Both the position numbers and the translations under genes were made by a program. Source: an uncultured Candidatus Melainabacteria bacterium (lineage in GTDB: Bacteria > Cyanobacteriota > Vampirovibrionia > Gastranaerophilales > Gastranaerophilaceae). From it: a stretch of 15,788 nucleotides of DNA. Each line of letters begins with the position of its first letter. Position 1 is the first letter of the stretch. Positions 6,602 to 14,724 of this stretch are shown one piece after another. The stretch lies in NCBI GenBank assembly GCA_937891325.1, contig CALAFU010000212.1:1-15788 (forward strand), given 5' to 3'. Below the pieces are notes generated by a model. The model was not told the origin of the DNA, did no database searches, and saw only the letters and a list, made by a program, of their open reading frames with translations.

Positions 6602-8794
6602 ATGGATAAATTAAATATTCCAGAACCCATAAAGGTTTTTGTCACATCATCAAAATTTGTAAACAGCACGTTTTTCATTGTGTTCTGTGTTTTGATGACT
6701 TTAATTATTTCGTTTCAAAACTTTTTATTCCAACAAGTTGTAGAAAACGGAATTAGTAAAAAAGATATTATTGCGCAAAAGACTATCACTGTTGAAGATA
6801 CAAGACGTACAGAGCAACGTAGAAAAGAGGTTGCGCAAAAAGTTGACCCTATTTTGACAGTAACAGAAGATGATTTTATTAAAAATAATTTGTCATCATT
6901 GCAAAATTCAATTGTAAAAATCAGACAAAAAGATAAAGATTTGAACGTTAAACGTGAAGAAATGTCCTTGCTGTTTGATGACGAGGACGGTAACAAAACT
7001 AATGTTGTTTATTACCTTTTAAAAATTCCTGATGAAACTTTAAAAACATTATTCGATAAATCAAATATTACTTTGATGAATGTTTTAAGCGCAGGTATTG
7101 CTGAAAAGGACGTAGAAAGACATGTTCTTAAAAATTTAATCAGACATCACTTGCCTTCTGAAACTTCAAGATATCAAGGTACAATGATTACTTCACTTTT
7201 AGAACAAGTTATCGTGCCAAACCTTGTAGTTGATGAGTTTGCAACAGAAATTGCAAGAAAAAATGCTCAAAACGCGGTTAAACCTTACGAAGTTACTTTT
7301 GAAAAAGGCGACAAAATCTTATTTGAAGGTGAACCTGTTACAAAATTAAAAAGAGATGCATTAAGAGTTGCTGGCTACAACTTGGTTGAATTAAATTGGC
7401 AAGGTTTGTTAGGAATCTTTTTAGTTACAGTATTTTCAACTTTAATTTTCACAGTTTATAAAAACAAATATGCAACAAATCTTACTTATAACCAATTGAT
7501 GATTGTTGCTATATTATCATTAATTTTGGCATTTATAACGGTTGCGTTGCCGACAGGTTTCTCGCCTTATATTTTGCCATTCCCTGCATTTATTATAATT
7601 ATTTCAATATTTACAGCTCCAAACATTGCGTTTGTTGCTTCAATGTTAATGTTATCAATCATAACTTTGGGTATGCATTATGATATTCAATTTATGACTT
7701 CGTTCACATTATTGAATTTGGTTGCATCAATCTTTATGTTGAACGTAAACTTTACAAGACGATTTGACCTAATCAAAGCAGGTATTTACATCGCTTGTAC
7801 AGGTACGTTATTTGTTTCAAGTATTTATATGCTTGAAAAATTCTTGATTGATGTAGAAAATGTTTTAATCATCAGAGATGCAAGTTTTGTATTCTTAAAC
7901 GGTATTTTAAGCAGTATGATTGCATTAGGTTTCTTGCCTGTATTAGAAAGTGCTTTCAAGATTGTAACTCCTTACGGTTTAGCAGAACTTGCTGACCACA
8001 ACCAACCAATCTTAAAACGTCTACAAATGGAAGCTCCAGGGACTTATCACCACAGCTTAATGGTTGCAAACTTATGCGAGGCTGCGGCTGAGGCAATCGG
8101 TGCAAATCCAATTTTGGCAAAGGTTGGGGCTTATTATCACGACATCGGTAAATTAAAAAGACCGTTATTCTTCGTAGAAAATCAATCTCAATTCGGAATT
8201 GAAAACCCTCATAAAAAATTAAACTCAAGATTGAGTAAAATGGTGGTTACTGCACACACAAAAGATGGTGTAGATATTGCAAAAGAATATCACTTGCCAC
8301 CAATTATTAATGATTTTATTCTTCAACATCATGGCGACAGCTTAGCAAGTTATTTCTATAATCAAGCTATCAAAGAGGAAGGTGCTGAAAACGTTAAGGA
8401 AGAACAATTCCGTTATTCAGGTCCAAAACCTCAAACAAAAGAGGCTGCAATTTTGATGATTGCAGACGCGGTTGAGGCTGCTGTTAGAGCGATGAAGGCT
8501 AGTACAACAGAGGAAATTGAAGCGATTATCAACAAAATTATTGACGAACGTGTTAATGACAATCAACTTTCAGAATGTCCTTTGACATTGGCTGATTTGA
8601 AAACAATTGCAACAACATTTACAAGATTATTGAGAGGTAATCAACACGATAGAATCAAATATCATGAAGATATTGTTGACGAATTAGACAAATCACAAGT
8701 AATTTTGCCATCTCATATTCACATTATGGATAAGGAAATGGAAGAAAAAGTTAAAAAATTAGAGCAAGGTAACAATGACAAAACCGACAATTAA
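6602..8794 (+). CDS. pgpH: 7TM-HD membrane phosphodiesterase, PgpH-like (cyclic di-AMP hydrolase family)
   Basis: The 730-residue protein has the PgpH layout. An N-terminal membrane segment (about 21-43) precedes an extracytoplasmic domain (about 44-265, 7TMR-HDED type). Seven membrane segments follow between about 267 and 446, then a cytosolic HD domain (about 475-690). The HD metal site is intact: His483/His484 in GTYHHSL, His513-Asp514 in YYHDIGKLKRP, His576/His577 in LQHHGD and Asp622 in IADAVEA. Known family members hydrolyse c-di-AMP to pApA and so affect osmotic and wall homeostasis; that substrate is inferred here. The 3' end overlaps ybeY by 20 bases, as expected for the conserved pgpH-ybeY-dgkA order. 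The start has only a weak AGG. Confidence 0.92.
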   Translation: MDKLNIPEPIKVFVTSSKFVNSTFFIVFCVLMTLIISFQNFLFQQVVENGISKKDIIAQKTITVEDTRRTEQRRKEVAQKVDPILTVTEDDFIKNNLSSLQNSIVKIRQKDKDLNVKREEMSLLFDDEDGNKTNVVYYLLKIPDETLKTLFDKSNITLMNVLSAGIAEKDVERHVLKNLIRHHLPSETSRYQGTMITSLLEQVIVPNLVVDEFATEIARKNAQNAVKPYEVTFEKGDKILFEGEPVTKLKRDALRVAGYNLVELNWQGLLGIFLVTVFSTLIFTVYKNKYATNLTYNQLMIVAILSLILAFITVALPTGFSPYILPFPAFIIIISIFTAPNIAFVASMLMLSIITLGMHYDIQFMTSFTLLNLVASIFMLNVNFTRRFDLIKAGIYIACTGTLFVSSIYMLEKFLIDVENVLIIRDASFVFLNGILSSMIALGFLPVLESAFKIVTPYGLAELADHNQPILKRLQMEAPGTYHHSLMVANLCEAAAEAIGANPILAKVGAYYHDIGKLKRPLFFVENQSQFGIENPHKKLNSRLSKMVVTAHTKDGVDIAKEYHLPPIINDFILQHHGDSLASYFYNQAIKEEGAENVKEEQFRYSGPKPQTKEAAILMIADAVEAAVRAMKASTTEEIEAIINKIIDERVNDNQLSECPLTLADLKTIATTFTRLLRGNQHDRIKYHEDIVDELDKSQVILPSHIHIMDKEMEEKVKKLEQGNNDKTDN

Positions 8795-9293
8795 TATTTT
8801 TAGCGAAAATATATACGAAGGTTGGCAAGTTGATGAGGCAAAGCTAATCACAATCGGACGTAAAATCTTAGAATATTACATGCTAAGACCTGATATTTAC
8901 GACGGTTCTTGTTTGAAACCTCATATTTACGATACAATTTCTTTTGATATTTTATATTGTGACGGGGCTAAAACTCACGAAATAAACAGAGAATATCGCG
9001 ATAAAGATTACGTTGCTGACATTATTACTTTTGCAATTTTTGCAGATACTCCTGTTGAAGAAAGAATTGTTTTTGACGGTGAAATTAACCTTGGTGAAAT
9101 AATTTTAGCGTTAGATAAAATTACTCAAAGTGCGCTAGAAAAGGGTGTTACAAAAGAAGAAGAACTTTGTTTCTTGCTTGCACATGGAATTATGCACTTG
9201 TTAGGTTATGATCATCAAACAGAAGACGATTATAATTTTGTAGTGGAAGCTCAAAAAATGGCTTTAAACAAGATAAAGGATAAAAATGTCTAA
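8775..9293 (+). CDS. ybeY: Endoribonuclease YbeY (16S rRNA maturation / ribosome quality control)
   Basis: The 172-residue protein carries the zinc motif HGIMHLLGYDH, in which His137, His141 and His147 are the ligands of this single-metal RNase family. Conserved upstream segments are NREYRDKDYVADIITF (71-86) and the GEINLGEIIL strand (102-111). YbeY takes part in 16S rRNA 3'-end maturation and ribosome quality control. The start lies inside the end of the PgpH-like gene (20-base overlap) behind an AAGG site, and the stop overlaps the dgkA start by 8 bases. Length and motifs are typical. Confidence 0.97.
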   Translation: MTKPTINIFSENIYEGWQVDEAKLITIGRKILEYYMLRPDIYDGSCLKPHIYDTISFDILYCDGAKTHEINREYRDKDYVADIITFAIFADTPVEERIVFDGEINLGEIILALDKITQSALEKGVTKEEELCFLLAHGIMHLLGYDHQTEDDYNFVVEAQKMALNKIKDKNV

Positions 9294-9675
9294 GTTTAAA
9301 TCTCAAGGTTATATGAATACATTCAAGAATGCTGGACGTGGCGTTAGACTTTCTCTAAAAAGTGAAAAGAATATCCGTTTCCATTGTCTTGCAGCGTTTT
9401 TAGTAATTCTTTTTGCTCTACTTTTGAAAATGAGTGTGACAAAAATTTGTATTTTAATCATTGCAATTTCAAACGTTATGGTTGCAGAATTTATTAATAC
9501 AGGGCTAGAATTCGGTTTAGATGCAGTCTTTAAAAATAGATATTCAAGACTTGTTGGTATGGCAAAAGACATTTCCGCTGGAGCTGTAATTGTAGCCTCA
9601 ATTTTCAGCGCAATGATTGGAATTTTATTGTTTGGTTCAGAACTTTTAAAATATTTTGCTATTCAACCTTACTAG
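9286..9675 (+). CDS. dgkA: Diacylglycerol / undecaprenol kinase
   Basis: The 129-residue membrane protein has the DgkA fold. An amphipathic N-terminus with FKNAGRGVRLSLKSEKNIRFH (13-33) is followed by three membrane helices (about 34-48, 52-68, 98-118). The signature EFINTGLE (Glu68-Glu75) matches the E-x-INT-x-xE motif, and AKDISAGAV (93-101) holds the conserved Asp95. DgkA-type enzymes of non-proteobacteria often phosphorylate undecaprenol, the wall lipid carrier, so either lipid could be the substrate. A strong AAAGGA site lies inside the end of ybeY. The 3' end overlaps the convergent thrB by 17 bases. Confidence 0.95.
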   Translation: MSKFKSQGYMNTFKNAGRGVRLSLKSEKNIRFHCLAAFLVILFALLLKMSVTKICILIIAISNVMVAEFINTGLEFGLDAVFKNRYSRLVGMAKDISAGAVIVASIFSAMIGILLFGSELLKYFAIQPY

Positions 9676-10600
9676 CACCGCATTTTTCAACGGTTAAAGT
9701 TCTGATGTCACAATGAACATTCAAGTTATCCCAAACTTCTTTTACTGTTTGGTAAATTTTTTCAATATTATTTTTTTGAGAAATAATTACGATAGAAGGA
9801 CCAGCACCGCTGATAACTGTACCTAAAACATTTTCTTCATGTTTTAGAGCTTCTTTAATTTCTTTGAACCCTGGAACTAATTTTTCTCTGTATGGTTGGT
9901 GAAGTCTATCTTCTAAAGCACTTTTCATTAATTTTGCATCAACTGTATCGATTGCGTGAACAAGCATTGCAAGTCTGCGTGCATTGAATTTTGCATCTTC
10001 CATTGGAACTTTTTCTGGAAGAACTGAACGAGAGATGTTTGTTGCAAGTTCAAAATCAGGAATACAAACGGTGATATGCCAATCTTCTGGCCAATCAAGT
10101 CGTCTGTAAATTACAGAGCCGTCATCCTCCATTGAAGACATTACAAGTCCGCCCAAAATTGCTGGTACAACGTTGTCTGGGTGTCCTTCTGCCTCTGTTG
10201 CAATTGATAAAAGTGCAGCTTCATCAGCAGGGTTGCCCAACAAGTCGTTTGCAGCCATTAAGCCACCTACGATTACAGCTGCTGAACTACCTAAGCCTTT
10301 TGCGATTGGAATACTTGATTTGATATTAATTTTTATCTCGCTAGGGTCTTGTCCTACAAGGTTATAAAGCATTTCTACGGCTTTATAAACAATATTGTCT
10401 TTATCGTTTGGAATACTATCCAATTCTTCAATTAATTCAGCGTTTTCAAAGTCTTTCATAACATTAACTTCAATGCCTGTGCTTGGCATTACTGTTTCTT
10501 CAATGGTTATGATGTTATAAATTGGCAAAGCTAACCCAAGGCAATCAAACCCTGGACCTAAATTTGCTGTTGTTGCTGGTACTTTGTAACTTACTTTCAT
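9659..10600 (-). CDS. thrB: Homoserine kinase
   Basis: The 313-residue GHMP kinase phosphorylates homoserine with ATP on the way to threonine. The N-terminus KVPATTANLGPGFDCLGLAL is characteristic of ThrB. The phosphate-binding GHMP motif PIAKGLGSSAA spans 98-108, EGHPDNVVPAILGG (138-151) is the family substrate-side motif, and VISGAGPSIVII near the C-terminus is the GHMP C-domain loop. The gene starts six bases after the upstream HD gene, and its AGGA ribosome site overlaps that gene's TAG stop, so they form a two-gene operon. Neither thrC nor hom is in the window. Its last 17 bases overlap the end of dgkA on the other strand. Confidence 0.97.
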   Translation of the reverse strand: MKVSYKVPATTANLGPGFDCLGLALPIYNIITIEETVMPSTGIEVNVMKDFENAELIEELDSIPNDKDNIVYKAVEMLYNLVGQDPSEIKINIKSSIPIAKGLGSSAAVIVGGLMAANDLLGNPADEAALLSIATEAEGHPDNVVPAILGGLVMSSMEDDGSVIYRRLDWPEDWHITVCIPDFELATNISRSVLPEKVPMEDAKFNARRLAMLVHAIDTVDAKLMKSALEDRLHQPYREKLVPGFKEIKEALKHEENVLGTVISGAGPSIVIISQKNNIEKIYQTVKEVWDNLNVHCDIRTLTVEKCGASKVE

Positions 10601-10606
10601 AATTTC

Positions 10607-11437
10607 CTATTTCAACATTGCTACGTTAGTTCTACCGAATTTTGCAGACAAATCGTCAATGTGGTGAACGATATAAACTGAAGGTTCTAAATCCTTGCTA
10701 TTCAAGTCGATTATAGCGCCCCAATCAGCTCTGCCGTGATGTGCTGCAATCATTCTTGCGACTTCCTTAAAGCCTTTATTCATACATAATGAATATCCAA
10801 ATTGAGAGTGTGTCAACCAATCTTTTTTGAATTCTTCATTATAATCAATCAAACCTGTTTCTGTGTCAACTGTGTACTCATAAATTTTACCGATATCGTG
10901 TAAAATACAAGCGGTGTAAACATCGTCAGAGTTGATTCTTTGGAAAGATGTTTCAAAAATTTTGTCTGCAAGGCGCAAACATTCAACTGTGTGGACTAAA
11001 AGTCCGCCGATAAAGTTGTGATGCATTAATTTTGCAGCGGGTGCAGTTTTGAATTCTTGCTCGTGAGCAGAAAAATATTCTTTTAAGAAATTTTTCATTT
11101 CTTCGTTCTTAATCTTTTCAAAATAAGAAGTCAATTCTGTATAATACTCGATTGTTTGTTCTTCTGTCAAGCCTGTCATAGCTTCTTCAATTAATTCTAA
11201 TGCTGAAACTAAGCAGTTGTTATATTTTTCATTGAAGGTTGCAGATACGATTCTAACAATATTTCCACTTCTGAAAATTTTTGAATCAAATCTGTTTAAA
11301 GTTTCTTCCCACAAAATACAGTTTAATGTTGTGTTATCTTCTGGGTTTTTAAGTTGTAATTTACCCATTTTTGTACCAGCCTTAGTGTCGCCGATAGAGA
11401 AGGTTACAACCTCATAATTAATTTCTGTGCTAAACAT
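10607..11437 (-). CDS. YhaM-like OB-fold + HD 3'-5' exoribonuclease
   Basis: With the start chosen here the protein has 276 residues. The first part (about 10-85) is a beta-rich, OB-like nucleic-acid-binding domain (KAGTKMGKLQLKN). An HD hydrolase domain follows (about 135-270). Metal-site residues are visible as GGLLVHTVECLRLA (His149), ILHDIGKIYEY (His180-Asp181), AAHHGRADWG (His233-His234) and HHIDDLSAKFG (Asp261). This order and the LDAK-like ending match YhaM-type exoribonucleases that trim single-stranded RNA, and sometimes DNA, from the 3' end. An in-frame ATG at 11458 exists, but the promoter -10 box overlaps it, whereas AAGGGG lies just before ATG 11437. It is probably the first gene of an operon with thrB. 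Confidence 0.9.
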   Translation of the reverse strand: MFSTEINYEVVTFSIGDTKAGTKMGKLQLKNPEDNTTLNCILWEETLNRFDSKIFRSGNIVRIVSATFNEKYNNCLVSALELIEEAMTGLTEEQTIEYYTELTSYFEKIKNEEMKNFLKEYFSAHEQEFKTAPAAKLMHHNFIGGLLVHTVECLRLADKIFETSFQRINSDDVYTACILHDIGKIYEYTVDTETGLIDYNEEFKKDWLTHSQFGYSLCMNKGFKEVARMIAAHHGRADWGAIIDLNSKDLEPSVYIVHHIDDLSAKFGRTNVAMLK

Positions 11438-11456
11438 ATTTCCCCTTTTTTCTGTC

Positions 11457-11465
11457 ATTATACCA
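11457..11465 (-). promoter_or_regulatory. Extended -10 promoter of the exoribonuclease-thrB operon
   Basis: On the minus strand TGGTATAAT is a perfect extended -10 element (TATAAT at 11462 to 11457). The predicted start is about 11450, giving a 13-base leader that contains the GGGG ribosome site before ATG 11437. No -35 box is apparent, which is normal for extended -10 promoters. Confidence 0.65.
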
Positions 11466-11492
11466 TAAATAATGGAAATCTGATTTTAAGCC

Positions 11493-11521
11493 TTGAAACA
11501 TTGTAAATATTGAGTTATTAT
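11493..11521 (+). promoter_or_regulatory. Sigma70-like promoter of the secreted barrel-like gene, predicted leaderless
   Basis: TTGAAA (11493-11498) and TATTAT (11516-11521) are separated by 17 bases, each matching 5 of 6 consensus positions. The expected start is 11528, exactly the A of the ATG chosen for the gene. There is no Shine-Dalgarno sequence between promoter and ATG. Confidence 0.6.
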
Positions 11522-11527
11522 ATATGT

Positions 11528-12325
11528 ATGAAAAGAAGCTGGCTAATATTATTATCAATTTTATTTTTATCTACGACGAACGGGGCGCAGGCAGTAGAAT
11601 TTAAGCCACTTGAAAAACCTAAAGCTCCAGAAGTTGAAGTTGCTCCACTTCCTGTTGAAAAGAAGGAAATTGAAACACCAAAAGCGTTGCTTAATGAAGA
11701 CGATTACCAATTGAATGGTCGTGTAGAATACGATAAAGACGGTGTTTTGTTCTTAGATGATAATGTTCAAAAAATGCAATTAAACGTTAACCAACCGGTT
11801 AAAAAAGTTGCGAAAAAATCAGTTTTGAACGATCAAAAAGTTTTAACAGAAATTCAAAAAGAACAACATAGATTGTCGCCTCAAGTTGACGAATATTCAA
11901 TTTCTCCAACCTTCTCATCGCTTGAATATAAAGTTGGAAACTTAACCTACGGTACAACCTTTGGTACTGATATGGATATCGGACAGTTAGAATACCGTAC
12001 AAAAATGTTTGTTCAATATGATACAAAATTTATTGGTATGATGGCTGGCTTTGGTAAAGACCAATACACCTCAACAAGCCGTCAATTAGAAAGTATTTAT
12101 TTAACTCCGTCTTTAAACTTAGGTCACGGCTTTGTTTTAAAAGATGCCTTCAAGGCAAATCCTTCAGCTGAAAGACACAAAAACGAAATTGTTTTACAAT
12201 ATAGTCCGTTAATTCATAACACAAGAGAAAATGTTTCATTAGAAGCTGCAGTCGGTCAAACAACTTATTACAATACAGGCGAACAAATGTATCAATTCAG
12301 TTTCTTTACAAAATTTAAATTGTAA
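11528..12325 (+). CDS. Secreted protein, probable outer-membrane beta-barrel
   Basis: The 265-residue protein begins with a classic signal peptide: MKRSW, a Leu/Ile core, and a cleavage site after Ala22 (NGAQA/VEF). After a Pro/Glu/Lys-rich linker (about 23-55), residues about 120-265 show alternating strands, for example KVGNLTYGTTFG, LEYRTKMFVQYDT and MYQFSFFTKFKL at the C-terminus. This pattern is typical of a small outer-membrane barrel, although the last residue is Leu and not the usual Phe or Trp. A TTG 18 bases upstream is in frame, but starting there would put residues before the signal peptide and inside the promoter, so ATG 11528 is preferred. The function is unknown; it supports a two-membrane envelope. 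Confidence 0.8.
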   Translation: MKRSWLILLSILFLSTTNGAQAVEFKPLEKPKAPEVEVAPLPVEKKEIETPKALLNEDDYQLNGRVEYDKDGVLFLDDNVQKMQLNVNQPVKKVAKKSVLNDQKVLTEIQKEQHRLSPQVDEYSISPTFSSLEYKVGNLTYGTTFGTDMDIGQLEYRTKMFVQYDTKFIGMMAGFGKDQYTSTSRQLESIYLTPSLNLGHGFVLKDAFKANPSAERHKNEIVLQYSPLIHNTRENVSLEAAVGQTTYYNTGEQMYQFSFFTKFKL

Positions 12326-12345
12326 CCTATCCATAAATATTGTAT

Positions 12346-12351
12346 TATAAT
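12346..12351 (+). promoter_or_regulatory. -10 box of the DivIC-like gene, predicted leaderless or nearly so
   Basis: A perfect TATAAT is placed so that transcription would start at 12358, the A of the first of two consecutive ATG codons. An overlapping alternative, TTGTAA (12320-12325) with TATTAT (12343-12348, spacer 17), would start near 12355, three bases before the ATG. Both readings leave no room for a ribosome site. Confidence 0.5.
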
Positions 12352-12357
12352 GGGATA

Positions 12358-12819
12358 ATGATGGACAAAGATTTTAACAAAAAAGGTAAAAAGAGAAAAA
12401 GTTTTGCTAAATCTAAAATCAAAGGTAACAGCAAGGTTACAAGTCTTGAGTCTGTGAGACAAAAGTCAAAACTTAAATCTCAAAAACATAGACAAAATAT
12501 TAATGTCTATTACTCTTTTTTGACTATTATTCTTTTAATTTGTCTTGCGCAAATTGGTTTTAGCGCAATTTTGAATATTACAAAAACAATCTCTTATCAT
12601 AACAAAATCGTTAAAATCCAAAAAATTAGAGACGATGCTGAAGCTAAAAATAAAAAGTTGAAACGAGAAATTAACGGCTTCTCTCAAACAGCTAGTTTAG
12701 AGGCTATTGCAAGAAATAACCTTAAAATGGCTGGCGAAAATGAGGTTTTGGTTATCATTAACGACAATGACGAAGAAAAGAACGTACAAAAGAAAAAGAA
12801 AAAAGGACTTTTTAAATAA
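12358..12819 (+). CDS. DivIC/FtsB-like septum formation initiator
   Basis: The 153-residue protein has a very basic cytosolic N-terminus (about 1-45, Lys-rich), one membrane helix (about 52-72), an extracytoplasmic coiled coil (about 78-110) and the family's C-terminal pattern SLEAIARNNLKMAGENEVLVII (113-134). That pattern resembles the DivIC/FtsB consensus in which an ARxxL...GE segment follows the coiled coil. Family members bridge FtsL and FtsQ/DivIB in the divisome. A Lys-rich tail (140-153) ends the protein. A TTG at 12340 is in frame but falls upstream of the -10 box. The TAA stop shares its last A with the ATG of the TPR gene that follows, indicating coupling. Confidence 0.82.
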   Translation: MMDKDFNKKGKKRKSFAKSKIKGNSKVTSLESVRQKSKLKSQKHRQNINVYYSFLTIILLICLAQIGFSAILNITKTISYHNKIVKIQKIRDDAEAKNKKLKREINGFSQTASLEAIARNNLKMAGENEVLVIINDNDEEKNVQKKKKKGLFK

Positions 12820-14405
12820 TGACAAATAATGAAGTTTTAGAATATATTACAAAATCTTTTGATTTGAAACGACAAGGGTTCTATAAGCCCGCAATCGAAA
12901 TGCTTTACAAGGCATTGAGTATCGAAAACAACAATGTAGAAATTCTTTCTCAATTGGGTGAATTGTACTACCTGCTTGAAAACAATCAAAGGGCTATTAA
13001 TTATATTGAAAAAACTTTGGAAATTGACCCGCTTCACATTGATTGTTTAAAACTTATGAAAACAATTTGTATGGCAGAAGAAAAGTACGATGAGGCTTTA
13101 AAGGCTGTAAATAAGATTTACGAAATTAACCCAACGACTGAAAATTTGTTAGACAAAATTGTTGTTTTAAACAAATTGAACGATTTTGAAGCAATTAAAG
13201 AAATTGAAAATCTAAATGTCGAATTTGATGATGCCATTTATTTCAATTTGGCACAAGCTCATTACAAAAATCAAGATTTTAAACGTGCAATCGAATTGTT
13301 AGAAAAAGCATTAGAAAAAAATCCTGAAAATAGAGATGCAATGGTACTTTTGGGTGAAGTTTACTTCTCTGAAAATGATTTAGAAAAATCTAGAGAATTG
13401 TTCAAAAAGTTGGAAAAAGAAACCGAAAATCCTGTTGTAAACTCTTATTTAGGTCTATTTAAAATGGACGACGGAAAGTATGAAGATGCAATTAACTACT
13501 TCCACAAAGCAATGAAATTAGATGAAAGAAATCCAAAATATGTCTATAATCTTGCAAATGCGTACTTTTTAAACGGTTGGATTGACGAAGCCGCTAAGTT
13601 CTACAATATTGCAATATGTTTAGATGCTGATAACGTTGATTATCGTTACTCTTTAGCTTATTTATACACTCAAAATCAAGAGTACGACAAGGCAGAAAAA
13701 GAATTAAGAACAGTTTTAGAAAAAGCTCCAAATCATTTGCAAGCAAGAATTTTGTCAGCAAAAATTAGAGATTTAAAGGGCGACCCTGTTAGTGCAAAAG
13801 TTGCTCTAGATGCGATTGTCAAGGAAAATCCAAACGAAGATTATGCTTTTGTAGAATTGGCTCATGTTTGTGTTGAACTTTCTCAATACGATTTAGCTAA
13901 AAAGAATATGGAGAGAGCATTAGAGCTTAAACCTGAGTCTTTAAATTATTTGTCAGATTATGCGGATATTTTAATTGAAATGGCTCATTATGGCGAGGCT
14001 CAAGAGGTTATTGAAAAAATCTTGTCAATGAATGAAAACTTTATTGAAGGTTATATTTTAGAGGCAAAAAATTACATTCATATTCAAGATTTAGACGGCG
14101 CTTATGAAGCTGCACAAAAGGTTATTGAACTTGATACAAACAATGCAGAAGGCTATTATTACAACGCTTTAGTATTGTTTGCTCAAGGAGATGTAAACTT
14201 TGCAATAGAAACGATGAAAAAAGCAATCTCACTAGATTTGAACAATGCAATGTATTATGTTCAAATGAGTGAATTCTATCAAAAACTAGGTAAGTACGAA
14301 GATGCTTTAGCTTACGTAAGTGAGGCTGCAAGCATTGACGGATCTGCAAAAAACAAGGAACTTTATGCAAAATTAGCCTCTATTGTTCGCAAGAAAAGAG
14401 GGTAG
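12819..14405 (+). CDS. Large TPR-repeat protein coupled to the DivIC-like gene
   Basis: The 528-residue protein consists almost entirely of 34-residue TPR units, about fourteen or fifteen in number. Typical helix pairs include FKRAIELLEKALEKNPENRDA and YEDAINYFHKAMKLDERNPKY, each with the Gly/Ala/Tyr and Pro pattern. There is no signal peptide or membrane segment, so a cytosolic superhelical scaffold is expected. Its ATG overlaps the stop of the DivIC-like gene (TAATG), and an AAGGA site lies inside that gene. The pairing suggests a role near the divisome or envelope, but this is inference from position only. A small membrane protein gene starts seven bases downstream. Confidence 0.9.
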   Translation: MTNNEVLEYITKSFDLKRQGFYKPAIEMLYKALSIENNNVEILSQLGELYYLLENNQRAINYIEKTLEIDPLHIDCLKLMKTICMAEEKYDEALKAVNKIYEINPTTENLLDKIVVLNKLNDFEAIKEIENLNVEFDDAIYFNLAQAHYKNQDFKRAIELLEKALEKNPENRDAMVLLGEVYFSENDLEKSRELFKKLEKETENPVVNSYLGLFKMDDGKYEDAINYFHKAMKLDERNPKYVYNLANAYFLNGWIDEAAKFYNIAICLDADNVDYRYSLAYLYTQNQEYDKAEKELRTVLEKAPNHLQARILSAKIRDLKGDPVSAKVALDAIVKENPNEDYAFVELAHVCVELSQYDLAKKNMERALELKPESLNYLSDYADILIEMAHYGEAQEVIEKILSMNENFIEGYILEAKNYIHIQDLDGAYEAAQKVIELDTNNAEGYYYNALVLFAQGDVNFAIETMKKAISLDLNNAMYYVQMSEFYQKLGKYEDALAYVSEAASIDGSAKNKELYAKLASIVRKKRG

Positions 14406-14412
14406 TTTGTAA

Positions 14413-14724
14413 ATGTACTTCTTGAAAATTTTGGCTTGGTGTCTTTTAGCAGTTGTAATAGGGCTTGGAATTGGCTTTTTGGATAATTCCTTTGAGTATT
14501 TAATGGATAAAATGTTTGAAGTTAATTCTGATTTATCAGTTGTTCTTTTGATTACGGTTGTTGTTTGTGGCTTAATTATATATATACAGAGAATAATAAA
14601 AAAATCTAAGCAAGATGTAGTTTACAAAGCGAAAGTTCTAGATGAGCTTAAACTTCTTATAATTGGTATCATAAGTATTAGTGTTTTGATGTTGATTATT
14701 ATTCTTGTTAAGTTTTATTTATAA
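14413..14724 (+). CDS. Small three-helix membrane protein, paralogue family member A
   Basis: The 103-residue protein has predicted membrane helices at about 4-24, 42-60 and 80-102. A basic cytosolic linker between the last two reads RIIKKSKQDVVYKAKVLDELK. The start lies seven bases after the TPR stop, with AGAGGG about ten bases upstream, so it is probably the last gene of that operon. Its linker YKAKxxxELK recurs in the next gene. I recognise no family; no catalytic motif is visible. Confidence 0.75.
   Translation: MYFLKILAWCLLAVVIGLGIGFLDNSFEYLMDKMFEVNSDLSVVLLITVVVCGLIIYIQRIIKKSKQDVVYKAKVLDELKLLIIGIISISVLMLIIILVKFYL

Noticed and set aside
11510..11527. TTG start that would extend the secreted barrel-like protein by six residues
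   Set aside because: It lies upstream of or within the predicted -10 box, and it would place MSYYIC before a complete signal peptide that begins naturally at ATG 11528.
12340..12357. TTG start for the DivIC-like gene
   Set aside because: The TATAAT box lies inside this stretch, so it is promoter rather than coding, and tandem ATG codons follow at the predicted transcription start.
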